Below, in pieces: positions 19,126-27,408 of a stretch of DNA of 64,000 bases (its first letter is position 1; each line of letters begins with the position of its first letter). A program made the translations under genes and the position numbers. Under the pieces are notes generated by a model. It was not told where the DNA came from, ran no database searches, and was given only the letters and a program-made list of their open reading frames with translations. This DNA comes from Rhizobium lentis. Lineage in GTDB: Bacteria; Pseudomonadota; Alphaproteobacteria; Rhizobiales; Rhizobiaceae. Location: NCBI RefSeq assembly GCF_017352135.1, contig NZ_CP071454.1:2443001-2507000 (forward strand). The letters are read 5' to 3'.

Positions 19126-19980
19126 TCAGCCTGCCTTCTTGCTCTGGCTGTCGCTGCGTGCTGGCGCCTTCTTCTTTGCCGGCGTCCTCTTCGCCGCGCT
19201 TTGGCCGCTCATCTTGGCGCTCTGGCGCAACGCCTCCATCAGGTCGACCACCTTGCGCTCCGGCGCCGGTTTTTTCTTCGGCAGCGACCGGCCCTCGATC
19301 TTTGCCTTCACCAGTTCGACGAGGGCAGCTTCGTAGCGGTCCTCATACTGGCTCGGGTCGAAGCTGCCGTGCTTGGTTCCGATGATATGCCCGGCGAGCG
19401 CGAGCATCTCCTTGTCGAACTTGATGTCGGGAATATCCTTGAAGATGGCGTCGGCCGAGCGCACCTCATAGTCGAAGTTCAGCATGGTCGCGACGATGTG
19501 ACCGTCATGAGGTCGGATCAGCAGCGTCCGGTTGCGCCGGAAAAGCACGGCTTCGGCGAGCGCCGCGACCTTGCCGTCGTGCATGGCTCGGACGATCAGC
19601 GATAGCACTTCTTCATCATGTTCGTCGGCGGGTGCGAGGTAGTAGGGACGGTCGAAATAGAGCTTGTCGATATCGTCATAGGCGATGAACGCCTTGACGT
19701 TGAGCACCTTGTCGCTCTCCGGCATGATCTCGGCGATCTCATCGCCTTCAATGACGATATAGTCGCCATTCTCCAGCCCGTAGCCCTTGACCTGATCGCT
19801 TCGATCCACCGGTTTGCCGGTCTCGCTGTCGACGAATTGCCGTTCCAACCGGTGGCCGGTCCTGCGGTTGATGATATTGAAGGAAACGCGGTCGGAGGAG
19901 GAAGTGGCGGTATAGAGCCCCACGGCGCAAGCAAGGTCGCCTACCTTCAGATGACCTTTCCAGCTTGCCCGCGCGACCAT
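19126..19980 (-). CDS. ku: Ku DNA-end-binding protein (second copy)
   Basis: A 284-residue Ku paralogue. The N-terminus WKGHLKVGDLACAVGLYTAT and the core NIINRRTGHRLERQFVDSET, QVKGYGLENGDYIVIEGDEI and FDRPYYLAPADEHDEE match the Ku fold. The C-terminal 65 residues are strongly basic with several KKK and KK runs, as in Ku proteins with DNA-binding tails. GGAGGCGGA directly precedes the ATG at 19980. It is clearly diverged from the other copy, so this is an old duplication; heterodimer formation or separate conditions of use is possible. Two small genes lie upstream on the same strand. Confidence 0.95.
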   Translation of the reverse strand: MVARASWKGHLKVGDLACAVGLYTATSSSDRVSFNIINRRTGHRLERQFVDSETGKPVDRSDQVKGYGLENGDYIVIEGDEIAEIMPESDKVLNVKAFIAYDDIDKLYFDRPYYLAPADEHDEEVLSLIVRAMHDGKVAALAEAVLFRRNRTLLIRPHDGHIVATMLNFDYEVRSADAIFKDIPDIKFDKEMLALAGHIIGTKHGSFDPSQYEDRYEAALVELVKAKIEGRSLPKKKPAPERKVVDLMEALRQSAKMSGQSAAKRTPAKKKAPARSDSQSKKAG

Positions 19981-19997
19981 TCCGCCTCCGTCGCAAA

Positions 19998-20228
19998 TCA
20001 GAGCCGACTGCTGCTCTTGTCGGTTTCGAGCTCCTGGAATGCCCAGCCGCCGTCGGGTGCGGGATAGGCGAGCAGCGCGTCGCCATCGCCGATTTTTTGA
20101 CGTGACGCAGCGTCTTTGGCGTGAACAATCGCTTCCTCGGCGGTCGCATAGGTTTCCGAAAGCGTGTCGCCGAGCTTGTAAGCCCAACCATTGTCATGCG
20201 GCACAACCTGATAGGTGATATCGGCCAT
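19998..20228 (-). CDS. DUF2188-like small protein
   Basis: A 76-residue acidic protein beginning MADITYQVVPHDNGWAYKLG and ending with KSSSRL. The pattern (DNGWAYKL, ETYATAEEAIVHAKDAA, GDALLAYPAPDGGW) matches the DUF2188 group, small proteins whose function is unknown. A GGAG lies upstream of the ATG. It ends 17 bp before the second Ku gene on the same strand, so the two are probably co-transcribed. That link with Ku is context, not proof of a repair role. Confidence 0.75.
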   Translation of the reverse strand: MADITYQVVPHDNGWAYKLGDTLSETYATAEEAIVHAKDAASRQKIGDGDALLAYPAPDGGWAFQELETDKSSSRL

Positions 20229-20301
20229 TTCGGATCTCCTCTTCTCAATTCGATAATGGAGTATGACGCCGCCCTGAAAACGCCGACACACTCCGGCATC
20301 C

Positions 20302-20562
20302 CTAGTTCCGATTTGGTTTGCGCCTTGCGTCGAGGGCGATGATTTTTTCCAGGGAGGCGATGTCCTCGCTGGTGACGACGGGAACCGGATCGGCCGCAAT
20401 GGCCTCCAGCACCTCCTGCGAAATAGCGCCGTTGCGGATCGCCCATTCCAGCGTCTCGCGCGTGTCCCGCTCGGCCTTGAGCTGTGCGTAGAGCGCAACG
20501 ATCAGCCGGTCGCGGGCGTCCATCCGCCGGTCCTGACGATCCATCTTGCGGACATGCGGCAT
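20302..20562 (-). CDS. Small hypothetical protein upstream of DUF2188/Ku
   Basis: An 86-residue, mostly helical, charged protein: MPHVRKMDRQDRRMDARDRL, then ALYAQLKAERDTRETLEWAI, a proline-containing turn (DPVPVV) and a final helix with IASLEKIIALDARRKPNRN. No cysteine, no signal peptide, no known family. AAGGTG lies upstream of the ATG. It may lead a three-gene unit with the DUF2188 protein and the second Ku. Confidence 0.6.
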   Translation of the reverse strand: MPHVRKMDRQDRRMDARDRLIVALYAQLKAERDTRETLEWAIRNGAISQEVLEAIAADPVPVVTSEDIASLEKIIALDARRKPNRN

Positions 20563-20636
20563 CGCGGTGCACCTTTGTCACTGATTTCGTCCAGGTGTAA
20601 TCAACTGATGACGGCTCCAAAGGTTCCGTTACCGAG

Positions 20637-20656
20637 CGTCGCCGTCGCCGTCGCCG
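20637..20656 (+). repeat. Short tandem repeat of CGTCGC
   Basis: CGTCGC is repeated three times plus two bases within the divergent gap between the small hypothetical gene and the OsmC gene. Such simple repeats can change length by slippage; here it is short and probably incidental. Confidence 0.5.
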
Positions 20657-20713
20657 TTGCGGGCCGAGGCGCAACGCATTATTTCTGCGAGACTGTTGTC
20701 AGAGGATTTCTTC

Positions 20714-21142
20714 ATGGCCGATCTCAAGGCTCGCCCCCGTCCGACCGGCGCCATCGCCAGCCTCGGCCGCACCGGTTTTCCGCATGTCACTTCCACCACC
20801 GGGGGCGAGATCGATATCGTCACCGCCCCGTCGCAGCCGGGCTTCAGTCCGCTCGATCTGCTCTATGCCTCGCTCTCAGCCTGTCTCGTGCTCAGCGCCC
20901 GCATTGCCGCCAGCCAGATGGGCATTCTCGACAGGATCAGCGAGATCACCGCCGAAGTCACCGGCGAGAAGGCAACGGAGGGGCTCTCACGTGTTGCGAA
21001 ATTCAACATCGCCTTCTCGATCAAGGGCGATATCGACGAGGAAACCCGCCGCAGAATCGTCCATGCCGCCGAAGACGAGATCTGCACGGTCAGCAACACC
21101 ATCCGCGGCTCGCCCGAATTCTCGACCACGATATCGGCGTAA
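20714..21142 (+). CDS. OsmC/Ohr-family peroxidase
   Basis: A 142-residue OsmC-fold protein. This family reduces organic hydroperoxides with two conserved Cys, and both are present: one in LSACLVLSARIA and one in AEDEICTVSNTI. The N-terminus MADLKARPRPTGAIASLGRT and the segment SPLDLLYASLSACLV are typical of the YhfA/OsmC branch rather than Ohr. The ATG at 20714 is the best start. Transcribed alone, followed by a FAD oxidoreductase gene about 110 bp later. Confidence 0.85.
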   Translation: MADLKARPRPTGAIASLGRTGFPHVTSTTGGEIDIVTAPSQPGFSPLDLLYASLSACLVLSARIAASQMGILDRISEITAEVTGEKATEGLSRVAKFNIAFSIKGDIDEETRRRIVHAAEDEICTVSNTIRGSPEFSTTISA

Positions 21143-21252
21143 GGTCCGCACTCGAAACCCAATAATAAATATAGACAATTAGGGTGAGGGAGATTGCGTG
21201 GGCAATGCCCGGCTTCTATGCTCGGGCATCGCAAGTGAAGATCCTGGCCGTC

Positions 21253-22689
21253 ATGCATATGAAGCCTCTCCCGAAGTCCGAACGACCCGTCGTCGCCATC
21301 ATCGGAGGCGGCGTCTCCGGCGCGGGCGTCGCCTATCATCTCGCCCGGGCAAATTGCGACGAGCGTCCCGTCATCGTGGTCTTCGAACCGCGGGCTGAGC
21401 TCGGCCGCGGCCTTGCATATGACACGCACGACCCGGCCCACCGCATCAATGTTCCCGCCGCCAAGATGAGCCTGCAGCCCGACGATCAGGACGAGTTCCA
21501 GGCCTGGATCGAAGCCCGCGATGCCGTCGCGGACGATCCCGGGGCGCAACAACCGGACGGCATGCTCTTCCCCCGGCGCCGACTCTTTGGCGAATACGTC
21601 GCTTCCCTGCTGAGGCCGCTGCTCGAAGAGGGCGCTGTGCTCCATAACCGCGCCGTCGTGACCGGCGTGGAGCGCCGTGGCGGCCGCTGGTCGATTGAGG
21701 ACGACAAGGGCGGGGTGACAGAGGCCGATATCGTTGCGATCGCCACCAGCCATCCGCCGCCGGCAGCGCCCGGCCGGCTTGCCGCCAGTCTGGCGGACCA
21801 TCCCCGCTTTGTCGCCGATACCACCAGGCCCGGCGCGCTCGATGTGATCCGCTCGCACGACCGGGTGCTGGTCATCGGCAACGGCTTGACCGCCGCCGAT
21901 GTCATCGCCTCGCTGGCCGAGCGCGGTCATGATGGCCCTGTGACCGCGATCTCGCGCCGCGGCCTGCGTTCGCGCGGTCACGCGCCGGTGCCGCAACCGC
22001 TCTTCGGCGATTTTCTCTCCGATGCGACACAGTCCGCCCTTTCACTATTGGCCGGAATCCGTGCCGCCATCAGCGCGGCGAAGGCGCAGGACATAAGCTG
22101 GCATGGCGTGATCGATCAGGTGCGGGCGCAGGGATACGATCTCTGGCAGGCGCTGCCGGTTGCCGAACGGCGTCGTCTCGTCCGTCATCTGCGTCCCTAT
22201 TGGGATGTGCACCGTTTCCGCATCGCGCCGCAGGTGGAAGCCGTGCTCGACGCGGCGATTGCTGCCGGTCGGCTGGAAATCCTTGCGGCTTCGGTCGCCG
22301 ATGCGCGCATCGAAGGCGAGCTCATCCTTTGCACGCTCCAGCCGCGCCATCGGCGCCAGCCGTTGGAGCGACGCTATGACGCCGTCGTCGTCACCACAGG
22401 CCCGGCGCATGGCGGCATCCTCGAAACCCAGCCCTGGCTCGCGGCGCTTGCGGCGAGCGGCCAGCTGATGCTCGATCCCACAGGCCTCGGCCTCGCCTGC
22501 ACCAAGCGTTCGGAGGCGATCGGTACTTCAGGAAAGCCAGACCCTTCGCTGCTGATCTCCGGCCCGCTGGCGCGCGGCACATTCGGCGAGCTGATGGGGC
22601 TGCCGCAGGTGACCGAGCACGCCTTCTTTGTCGCGCGTGAGATCGCCGCGAAGCTGGGGGCCAAGGTGACAAATACCCACCCGATCTGA
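21253..22689 (+). CDS. FAD/NAD(P)-binding oxidoreductase
   Basis: A protein of about 478 residues with a dinucleotide-binding motif at the N-terminus (VVAIIGGGVSGAGVAYHLAR) and a second motif inside (VLVIGNGLTAADVIASLAER), which marks a two-dinucleotide flavoprotein of the FAD_NAD_binding_9 (HcaR/YdhS-like) type. GLAYDTHDPAHRINVPAAKM is the conserved second block. Substrate unknown. The start is uncertain: ATGs at 21253 and 21259 and a GTG at 21184 are all in frame and none has a good ribosome-binding site. Confidence 0.83.
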   Translation: MHMKPLPKSERPVVAIIGGGVSGAGVAYHLARANCDERPVIVVFEPRAELGRGLAYDTHDPAHRINVPAAKMSLQPDDQDEFQAWIEARDAVADDPGAQQPDGMLFPRRRLFGEYVASLLRPLLEEGAVLHNRAVVTGVERRGGRWSIEDDKGGVTEADIVAIATSHPPPAAPGRLAASLADHPRFVADTTRPGALDVIRSHDRVLVIGNGLTAADVIASLAERGHDGPVTAISRRGLRSRGHAPVPQPLFGDFLSDATQSALSLLAGIRAAISAAKAQDISWHGVIDQVRAQGYDLWQALPVAERRRLVRHLRPYWDVHRFRIAPQVEAVLDAAIAAGRLEILAASVADARIEGELILCTLQPRHRRQPLERRYDAVVVTTGPAHGGILETQPWLAALAASGQLMLDPTGLGLACTKRSEAIGTSGKPDPSLLISGPLARGTFGELMGLPQVTEHAFFVAREIAAKLGAKVTNTHPI

Positions 22690-22807
22690 TTTCTCACTCC
22701 GGTGTCGCTCTTCGACTGTCACGCCTGCGTAACTTCTGATACTCACGCGGCAGCCAACAGTCCGCCGCCCAAGACATCAAGGAGCGGCCATCAAGAATAT
22801 CGAGATC

Positions 22808-23707
22808 ATGTCGCAGGCTGCCTCCACACTTTCCGAAGCTTCGCCATCCAATCGTTTTCCGCTTGCGGTGCTTCTTATCGGCGGGGCGGCGATCGGCGGC
22901 TCTCCGATTTTTGTAAGGTTGTCCGAGGTCGGGCCGATGGCAACGGCTTTCTGGCGTGTGGCGCTCGCGCTGATCCCGCTTTTCATCGTCGCGCTGATGA
23001 AGAGGGAGGGTGGCCAAAAGCCCCAGAACATTTTCGACTACGGCATGCTGATCTTTCCGGGTGTCATGCTCTCGCTCGATCTTGCCGCCTGGCATCTTTC
23101 GATCACCATGACATCAGTCGCCAACGCGACGCTGCTTGCAAATCTTGCGCCTGTTTTCGTCACGGTTATCGCCTTCTTCTTTTTCAAGGCACCGATCAGC
23201 CGCGTCTTCGTGTCTGGGCTTGCCTTGGCGTTGGCCGGCGTCGTCGTCCTGAAGGGCGGGCCGACCGCATTGGCCAATGGCGACCTCCGTGGTGACAGCC
23301 TGGCGATGATCGCCGCCTTCTTCTACGCCTGCTATATCCTTTCGCTCGGCAGGCTGCGCAGCCGGTTCGATACGATGCGGATCATGCTGTGGAGCACGGC
23401 GTCGGCCGCCATTTGCATCTTTCCGGTCGCCTTCTTCTTTGAAGGCGACATGGTGCCGGTGACCGTCTATGGCTGGTCGATGGTCTTTGGCCTCGCCTTT
23501 GTCAGCCATGCAGGGGGACAGGTGGCGATTACCTATGCGCTGGCCTATCTGCCGCCGGCCTTTTCCTCGCTGACGCTGCTGCTGCAGCCGGTCGTCGCTG
23601 CCATTCTCGCCTGGGCGCTGCTGAGTGAAGCGATCGGTACGATGCAGGCGCTTGGCGGCGCCATCGTCCTTGCCGGCATCATGGTTGCCCGAAAGTCTCG
23701 CGCTTAG
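22808..23707 (+). CDS. EamA/DMT-family transporter
   Basis: A 299-residue inner-membrane protein with ten predicted helices in two EamA repeats; such proteins export amino acids, purines or other metabolites. The first repeat covers about residues 17-150 (starting LAVLLIGGAAIGGSPIFVRL), the second about 165-295 (ending QALGGAIVLAGIMVARKS). AAGGAGC lies 20 bp upstream of the ATG, farther than ideal. The 3' end overlaps the convergent dioxygenase-esterase gene by 29 bp. Confidence 0.88.
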   Translation: MSQAASTLSEASPSNRFPLAVLLIGGAAIGGSPIFVRLSEVGPMATAFWRVALALIPLFIVALMKREGGQKPQNIFDYGMLIFPGVMLSLDLAAWHLSITMTSVANATLLANLAPVFVTVIAFFFFKAPISRVFVSGLALALAGVVVLKGGPTALANGDLRGDSLAMIAAFFYACYILSLGRLRSRFDTMRIMLWSTASAAICIFPVAFFFEGDMVPVTVYGWSMVFGLAFVSHAGGQVAITYALAYLPPAFSSLTLLLQPVVAAILAWALLSEAIGTMQALGGAIVLAGIMVARKSRA

Positions 23708-25298
23708 GTGAAGCCGCCTGCTGCTCCGGCGCCGGTGACTCCTCTGCCATTTTCTGCAGCAGCCATTTCTGGATGATCGGCACATCGGCGTCGCCGAGAT
23801 CGTGGCCGCCGGGGATGACGTCGGAATCGACGGTGGCGCCGGAGCTTTTCAACCGCTCTTCGAGTTCGCTTGCATATTTGCCGTAGGCGTCGGTCTTGCC
23901 GCTGATGACGAGCAGGTCGGTGCCCTTCAGATCGGCATGCGGATAGTCGCTGAGCACCGGCATGGAGCGCAGCAGGACCGCCTTATGGATCAGGTTCGGG
24001 TGCAGGTAGAGCAGCGAGTTCAAGAGGTTGGCGCCATTGGAATAGCCGACATAGACGACCTTCCTGGGGTCGAGGCCGTAGGACTTGACGGCGCCTTCGA
24101 TGAAGGCGGCAAAGGCCTCGGCCTCCGTCTTGATGTCGTTCTGGTCGAAGGAGAAGGGGGTGATGCGCTTGTACCAGCGCGGAAAACCCTCTTCCGTCGC
24201 ACGGCCCCGCACGCCGAGCAGGGTCGCGCGCGGCGCCACCTTGTTGAGGAGCGGCATCAGCGTCGTCTCGTTGCCGCCCGAGCCGTGGAGGAGCACGAAG
24301 ACACTGCCGTCGGGATTCGGCGGCGTGTAGAAGCGATGAACGAACGGCAGCTCGCGGTAATTGATGCGCGGCTCGCCGGGCATCGAAAATTGCGGCAGAA
24401 CCACCTTCAGGTCGTCAAGATTGGTGATCGTTTCCGGCGGCGCGAAGAGCTTGGTGCCGAGGGCGGCATGCTCCTCGTCGATGATCATCCCCGGCTTGTC
24501 GGTGGCAAGCTCGATCAGAGTGCCGCCGGGCTCGCGGGCATAGAGCGAGCGGAAATATTTGCGGTCGTGCATCTTGGTCGGCGATGCATCGGTCGCCTCC
24601 AACGCCTTGGAGACCGAACGCAGCGTTTCCTCGTCGGGCGCCCGGAAGGCGACATGATCGACGGTGCCGGTTCCCGGCGCGCCGGACCAGAAGCCGCGCG
24701 CATCGCGCACGTCGACGACGTCGCCGGACCCTGAAACCAGCCTGTCGATCGTGCCGCGGTTGGCCTGGAAACGATAGCCGAAATGGCGCTCGAGGAAGCT
24801 GCGGCTCTCGGCGGGCTTTTCCGTCAGCATGGTTGCGCCGCGCACGCGCTTGACCGCATGCTCGACCGGGATCGAGGCGCCGTCCCAGACGGCCGGCGAT
24901 GTGAGGTTCTTGGCACCCGCGAGCTTGAGGATGATGTTGTCGGGGTCTTTCAGCCGGAGCACGGGCTCCCCGAATTCATCGGCCGGTCCCTCCGAGCGCA
25001 GGCCGAAGCTCATGGCGCGCGTCAGCCAGTAACCGATGCTCGCCGGATCGATCGCGAGCGAAATTTCGCTGATCTGGCCATAACCCGCCCGCCCGGGCGC
25101 GCCGTCTTCCCAGACGAGGAAGCTGACGAGCGAACCCGGCGAGCCTGCCGAGTCGCCATAGAAGAGGTGAAGTTGCGTCGCGTCCTCGTAGCCGGCCGTC
25201 TGCTTGACGAGCCGCATGCCAAGAAAGCCGGCGTAAAAATCCACGTTCGCCTGCACCTTCCGGGTGATAGCCGTCACGTGATGTATGCCTGATACCAT
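23679..25298 (-). CDS. Fusion of a ring-cleaving VOC dioxygenase and a carboxylesterase
   Basis: A 539-residue two-enzyme protein. Residues 1-310 are two vicinal-oxygen-chelate domains of the LinE/MhqO type, which open hydroquinone rings using Fe(II). The metal ligands expected for the family are seen: His in GIHHVTAI (6/7), His215 in TVDHVAF and Glu263 in GGTLIELATD. Residues 330-525 are an alpha/beta hydrolase of the MhqD phospholipase/carboxylesterase type with a complete triad: Ser420 in VGYSNGAN, Asp470 in SGKTDAYG, His499 in GGHDLGDAD; oxyanion motif LLHGSGGNE. In Bacillus these are separate neighbouring genes (mhqO, mhqD) for quinone detoxification. ATG 25298 chosen; the frame is open to 25379. 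Confidence 0.88.
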   Translation of the reverse strand: MVSGIHHVTAITRKVQANVDFYAGFLGMRLVKQTAGYEDATQLHLFYGDSAGSPGSLVSFLVWEDGAPGRAGYGQISEISLAIDPASIGYWLTRAMSFGLRSEGPADEFGEPVLRLKDPDNIILKLAGAKNLTSPAVWDGASIPVEHAVKRVRGATMLTEKPAESRSFLERHFGYRFQANRGTIDRLVSGSGDVVDVRDARGFWSGAPGTGTVDHVAFRAPDEETLRSVSKALEATDASPTKMHDRKYFRSLYAREPGGTLIELATDKPGMIIDEEHAALGTKLFAPPETITNLDDLKVVLPQFSMPGEPRINYRELPFVHRFYTPPNPDGSVFVLLHGSGGNETTLMPLLNKVAPRATLLGVRGRATEEGFPRWYKRITPFSFDQNDIKTEAEAFAAFIEGAVKSYGLDPRKVVYVGYSNGANLLNSLLYLHPNLIHKAVLLRSMPVLSDYPHADLKGTDLLVISGKTDAYGKYASELEERLKSSGATVDSDVIPGGHDLGDADVPIIQKWLLQKMAEESPAPEQQAASPKRETFGQP

Positions 25299-25382
25299 CG
25301 AGAGCAGTCCTGATTGAAGCGGCGTCGTCAGGAGCGCGAGTATGAGAGCTGCGAAAGTCATACCGTTGCCAATGACCACCGC

Positions 25383-26978
25383 TTAATTTTGTTCCGCACA
25401 AAGCGCAAGCGAATCGCCGCGCTGCAATAATTCCAAATGGTCGACATCTTCGAGCGCCTCTTCCAGCTGCTGCAGGGTCGGGGGCTTCACCATGTAGGCG
25501 CGCGCGCCGAGATTTCTGGCCCGCTGCATGTCGGTCTCGTCGCTTGAGGTGCTGAGAATGCAGACGGGAATTCGTTTCAGACGGGCATCGGCCGACAGCG
25601 CGTTCAGCACCTCGAAGCCGTCCATGATCGGCATGTTGATGTCGAGCAGCATCAGGTCGATCTGCGGCACGCCGGCGATGCCGGCGCGCTCTTCGAGCAG
25701 CCGCATCGCCTCGCGTCCATTGGTGGCGACATGCAGATTGAAGGTCACCTTCTCCCGCCGCATCAGCTTGATCTTCAGAATCTGGATGTCGGCGGGGCTG
25801 TCTTCGACCAGCAGCACTTCGGCAAGCCGGCCGGAACCTTCCCCCGGATGCTCCGCCGGCTTGACGCTGGGCGGAACGTGTGATGCGGCCGGCGGCGCGG
25901 GCCGCACTTCCGCGAGCGGCAGTTCGACGACAAAGGTGGCGCCGGGGCCGCTGTCCGGTTCGCACCAGATCGAACCGCCATGCAGCTGCGCGATGCGGCG
26001 GCAGATGGCAAGGCCGAGCCCGGTGCCCTCGATGCCACGGCCGACGAGCCGTTTGAACGGCTGGAAGATCAGCTCGCGGTGCTGAGGATCGATGCCCGGT
26101 CCGTTATCACGCACCGTCAGGCGGCAGGTATCCCCTTGCGCTTCGCCAGAGATCCTGATCTCCGGCATCTTTTGATCGCAATAGCGGATGGCATTCGACA
26201 CCAGGTTCTGCAGAAGCTGGGTGAGCAGCGTCGCATCGCCCATGACCTCCGGCATCGGGCCGCGGTTGATGACGGCGCCGCGGCTTTCCGTCTGCTGGCG
26301 CAGGTTGTCCTCCACCTGGCTAAGCACATCAGACAGCGAGACCGGCGTCAGCTGCGGCCCACCATAGGCTTCGAGCTTGGTGAAGTTCGAGACCTTGACG
26401 ATCAGGTCTTCCATGTGGTCGGCGGCGCTCAGCACATAGTCGAGCAGTTCGCGGTCTTCGGCCGGAAGCACCGCGGAACCGTGCAGGATGCGGCTGAAGG
26501 ATTTGATCGTCCTGAGCGGCTCCTTCAGGTCATGCGCCATGGCGCGTGTGAAGATCTCCAGCGATTGCCGCTTCTGCTCGAGCTGGCCTTCCAGCATACC
26601 ATGCATGATGGCGTTCTGGATGCAGCGATGCAGCGTTTCGGGTGAAAGCGAATCCTTGGTGAGATAGTCGCGCGCGCCGCTCTTCATCACCTCGACGGCG
26701 ACGGTCTCACTGCCCTGGCCGGTCAGCATGATGACGTTGGCGGCCGGGTCGTCCTCCAATATATCGGCAAGAACGCCGAGCCCGTCGCGCCCCGGCAGCG
26801 AATAGTCGAGCAGGATGCAGTTCGGCCGTTTCCGGCTGTTCAGCGCCAGGCCCTCTACACCCGTCTCCGCCTCCAGGACGGTATAGGCCGTGCTGGAGAC
26901 GCGGCCCAATATGCGGCGATAGACCTCGCGGTCGTCGATGTTGTCGTCGATAATGAGGATAGTGCAGTCTTCCGCCAA
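25383..26978 (-). CDS. Hybrid histidine kinase, REC-HisKA-HATPase-REC
   Basis: A 531-residue cytoplasmic signalling protein with no membrane segment. An N-terminal receiver (Asp58 in ILLDYSLPG, Lys108) feeds a histidine kinase (His149 in FTRAMAHDLKEPLR; N-box Asn262 in LQNLVSNAIRY; G1 DNGPGID at 291). A second receiver of the Rcp1 type closes it (Asp446 in LMLLDINMP, Lys498), joined by a Pro-rich linker (about 360-385). It probably relays phosphate among the neighbouring receivers. It lies 4 bp after the receiver gene and shares its operon, downstream of the PAS kinase. Confidence 0.93.
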   Translation of the reverse strand: MAEDCTILIIDDNIDDREVYRRILGRVSSTAYTVLEAETGVEGLALNSRKRPNCILLDYSLPGRDGLGVLADILEDDPAANVIMLTGQGSETVAVEVMKSGARDYLTKDSLSPETLHRCIQNAIMHGMLEGQLEQKRQSLEIFTRAMAHDLKEPLRTIKSFSRILHGSAVLPAEDRELLDYVLSAADHMEDLIVKVSNFTKLEAYGGPQLTPVSLSDVLSQVEDNLRQQTESRGAVINRGPMPEVMGDATLLTQLLQNLVSNAIRYCDQKMPEIRISGEAQGDTCRLTVRDNGPGIDPQHRELIFQPFKRLVGRGIEGTGLGLAICRRIAQLHGGSIWCEPDSGPGATFVVELPLAEVRPAPPAASHVPPSVKPAEHPGEGSGRLAEVLLVEDSPADIQILKIKLMRREKVTFNLHVATNGREAMRLLEERAGIAGVPQIDLMLLDINMPIMDGFEVLNALSADARLKRIPVCILSTSSDETDMQRARNLGARAYMVKPPTLQQLEEALEDVDHLELLQRGDSLALCAEQN

Positions 26979-26982
26979 ACCG

Positions 26983-27408
26983 TCAGTCCTCGAGCGGCAG
27001 GATCGCGATTTCGAACCAGTATTCCTTCAGCCGCTGGATCGCCGCGAAGAGACCGTCGAGATCGACCGGCTTCTGCACATAGGTGTTGGCGCCGAGCGCA
27101 TAACAGCCTTCGATGTCGCGTTCATCGTCGGATGTCGTCAGGATCACCACGGGGATCTTGCGCCAGCCGTCGTTCGACTTGATCGCCTCCAGTGTCTTAC
27201 GGCCGTCGAGGCCGGGCATGTTGAGATCGAGCAGGATCAGCCCTGGTTTCGGCACCATCGAGCCGAGCATGTCGAGCGCTTCCTGCCCGGAGGACGCCCA
27301 GCGGATCGAATTGCGCAGGTTGGTGCGTTTGAAGGCGCGCATCGTCGCTTCGAAATCGTCTTCGCTATCTTCCACGATCAGGATCGGTTGCGTGTCACGC
27401 TGCTGCAT
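26983..27408 (-). CDS. Stand-alone response regulator receiver (Rcp1-like)
   Basis: A 141-residue single receiver domain with no output domain. The acidic pair is in ILIVEDSEDDFE, the phospho-acceptor Asp61 in LILLDLNMPG, the Thr in VVILTTSDDE and the Lys in YVQKPVDLDG. Rcp1-like receivers pair with phytochrome-type and related kinases. The ATG lies inside the end of the upstream PAS kinase gene (14 bp overlap), and the hybrid kinase follows 4 bp after its stop, so the three genes form a unit. Confidence 0.92.
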   Translation of the reverse strand: MQQRDTQPILIVEDSEDDFEATMRAFKRTNLRNSIRWASSGQEALDMLGSMVPKPGLILLDLNMPGLDGRKTLEAIKSNDGWRKIPVVILTTSDDERDIEGCYALGANTYVQKPVDLDGLFAAIQRLKEYWFEIAILPLED

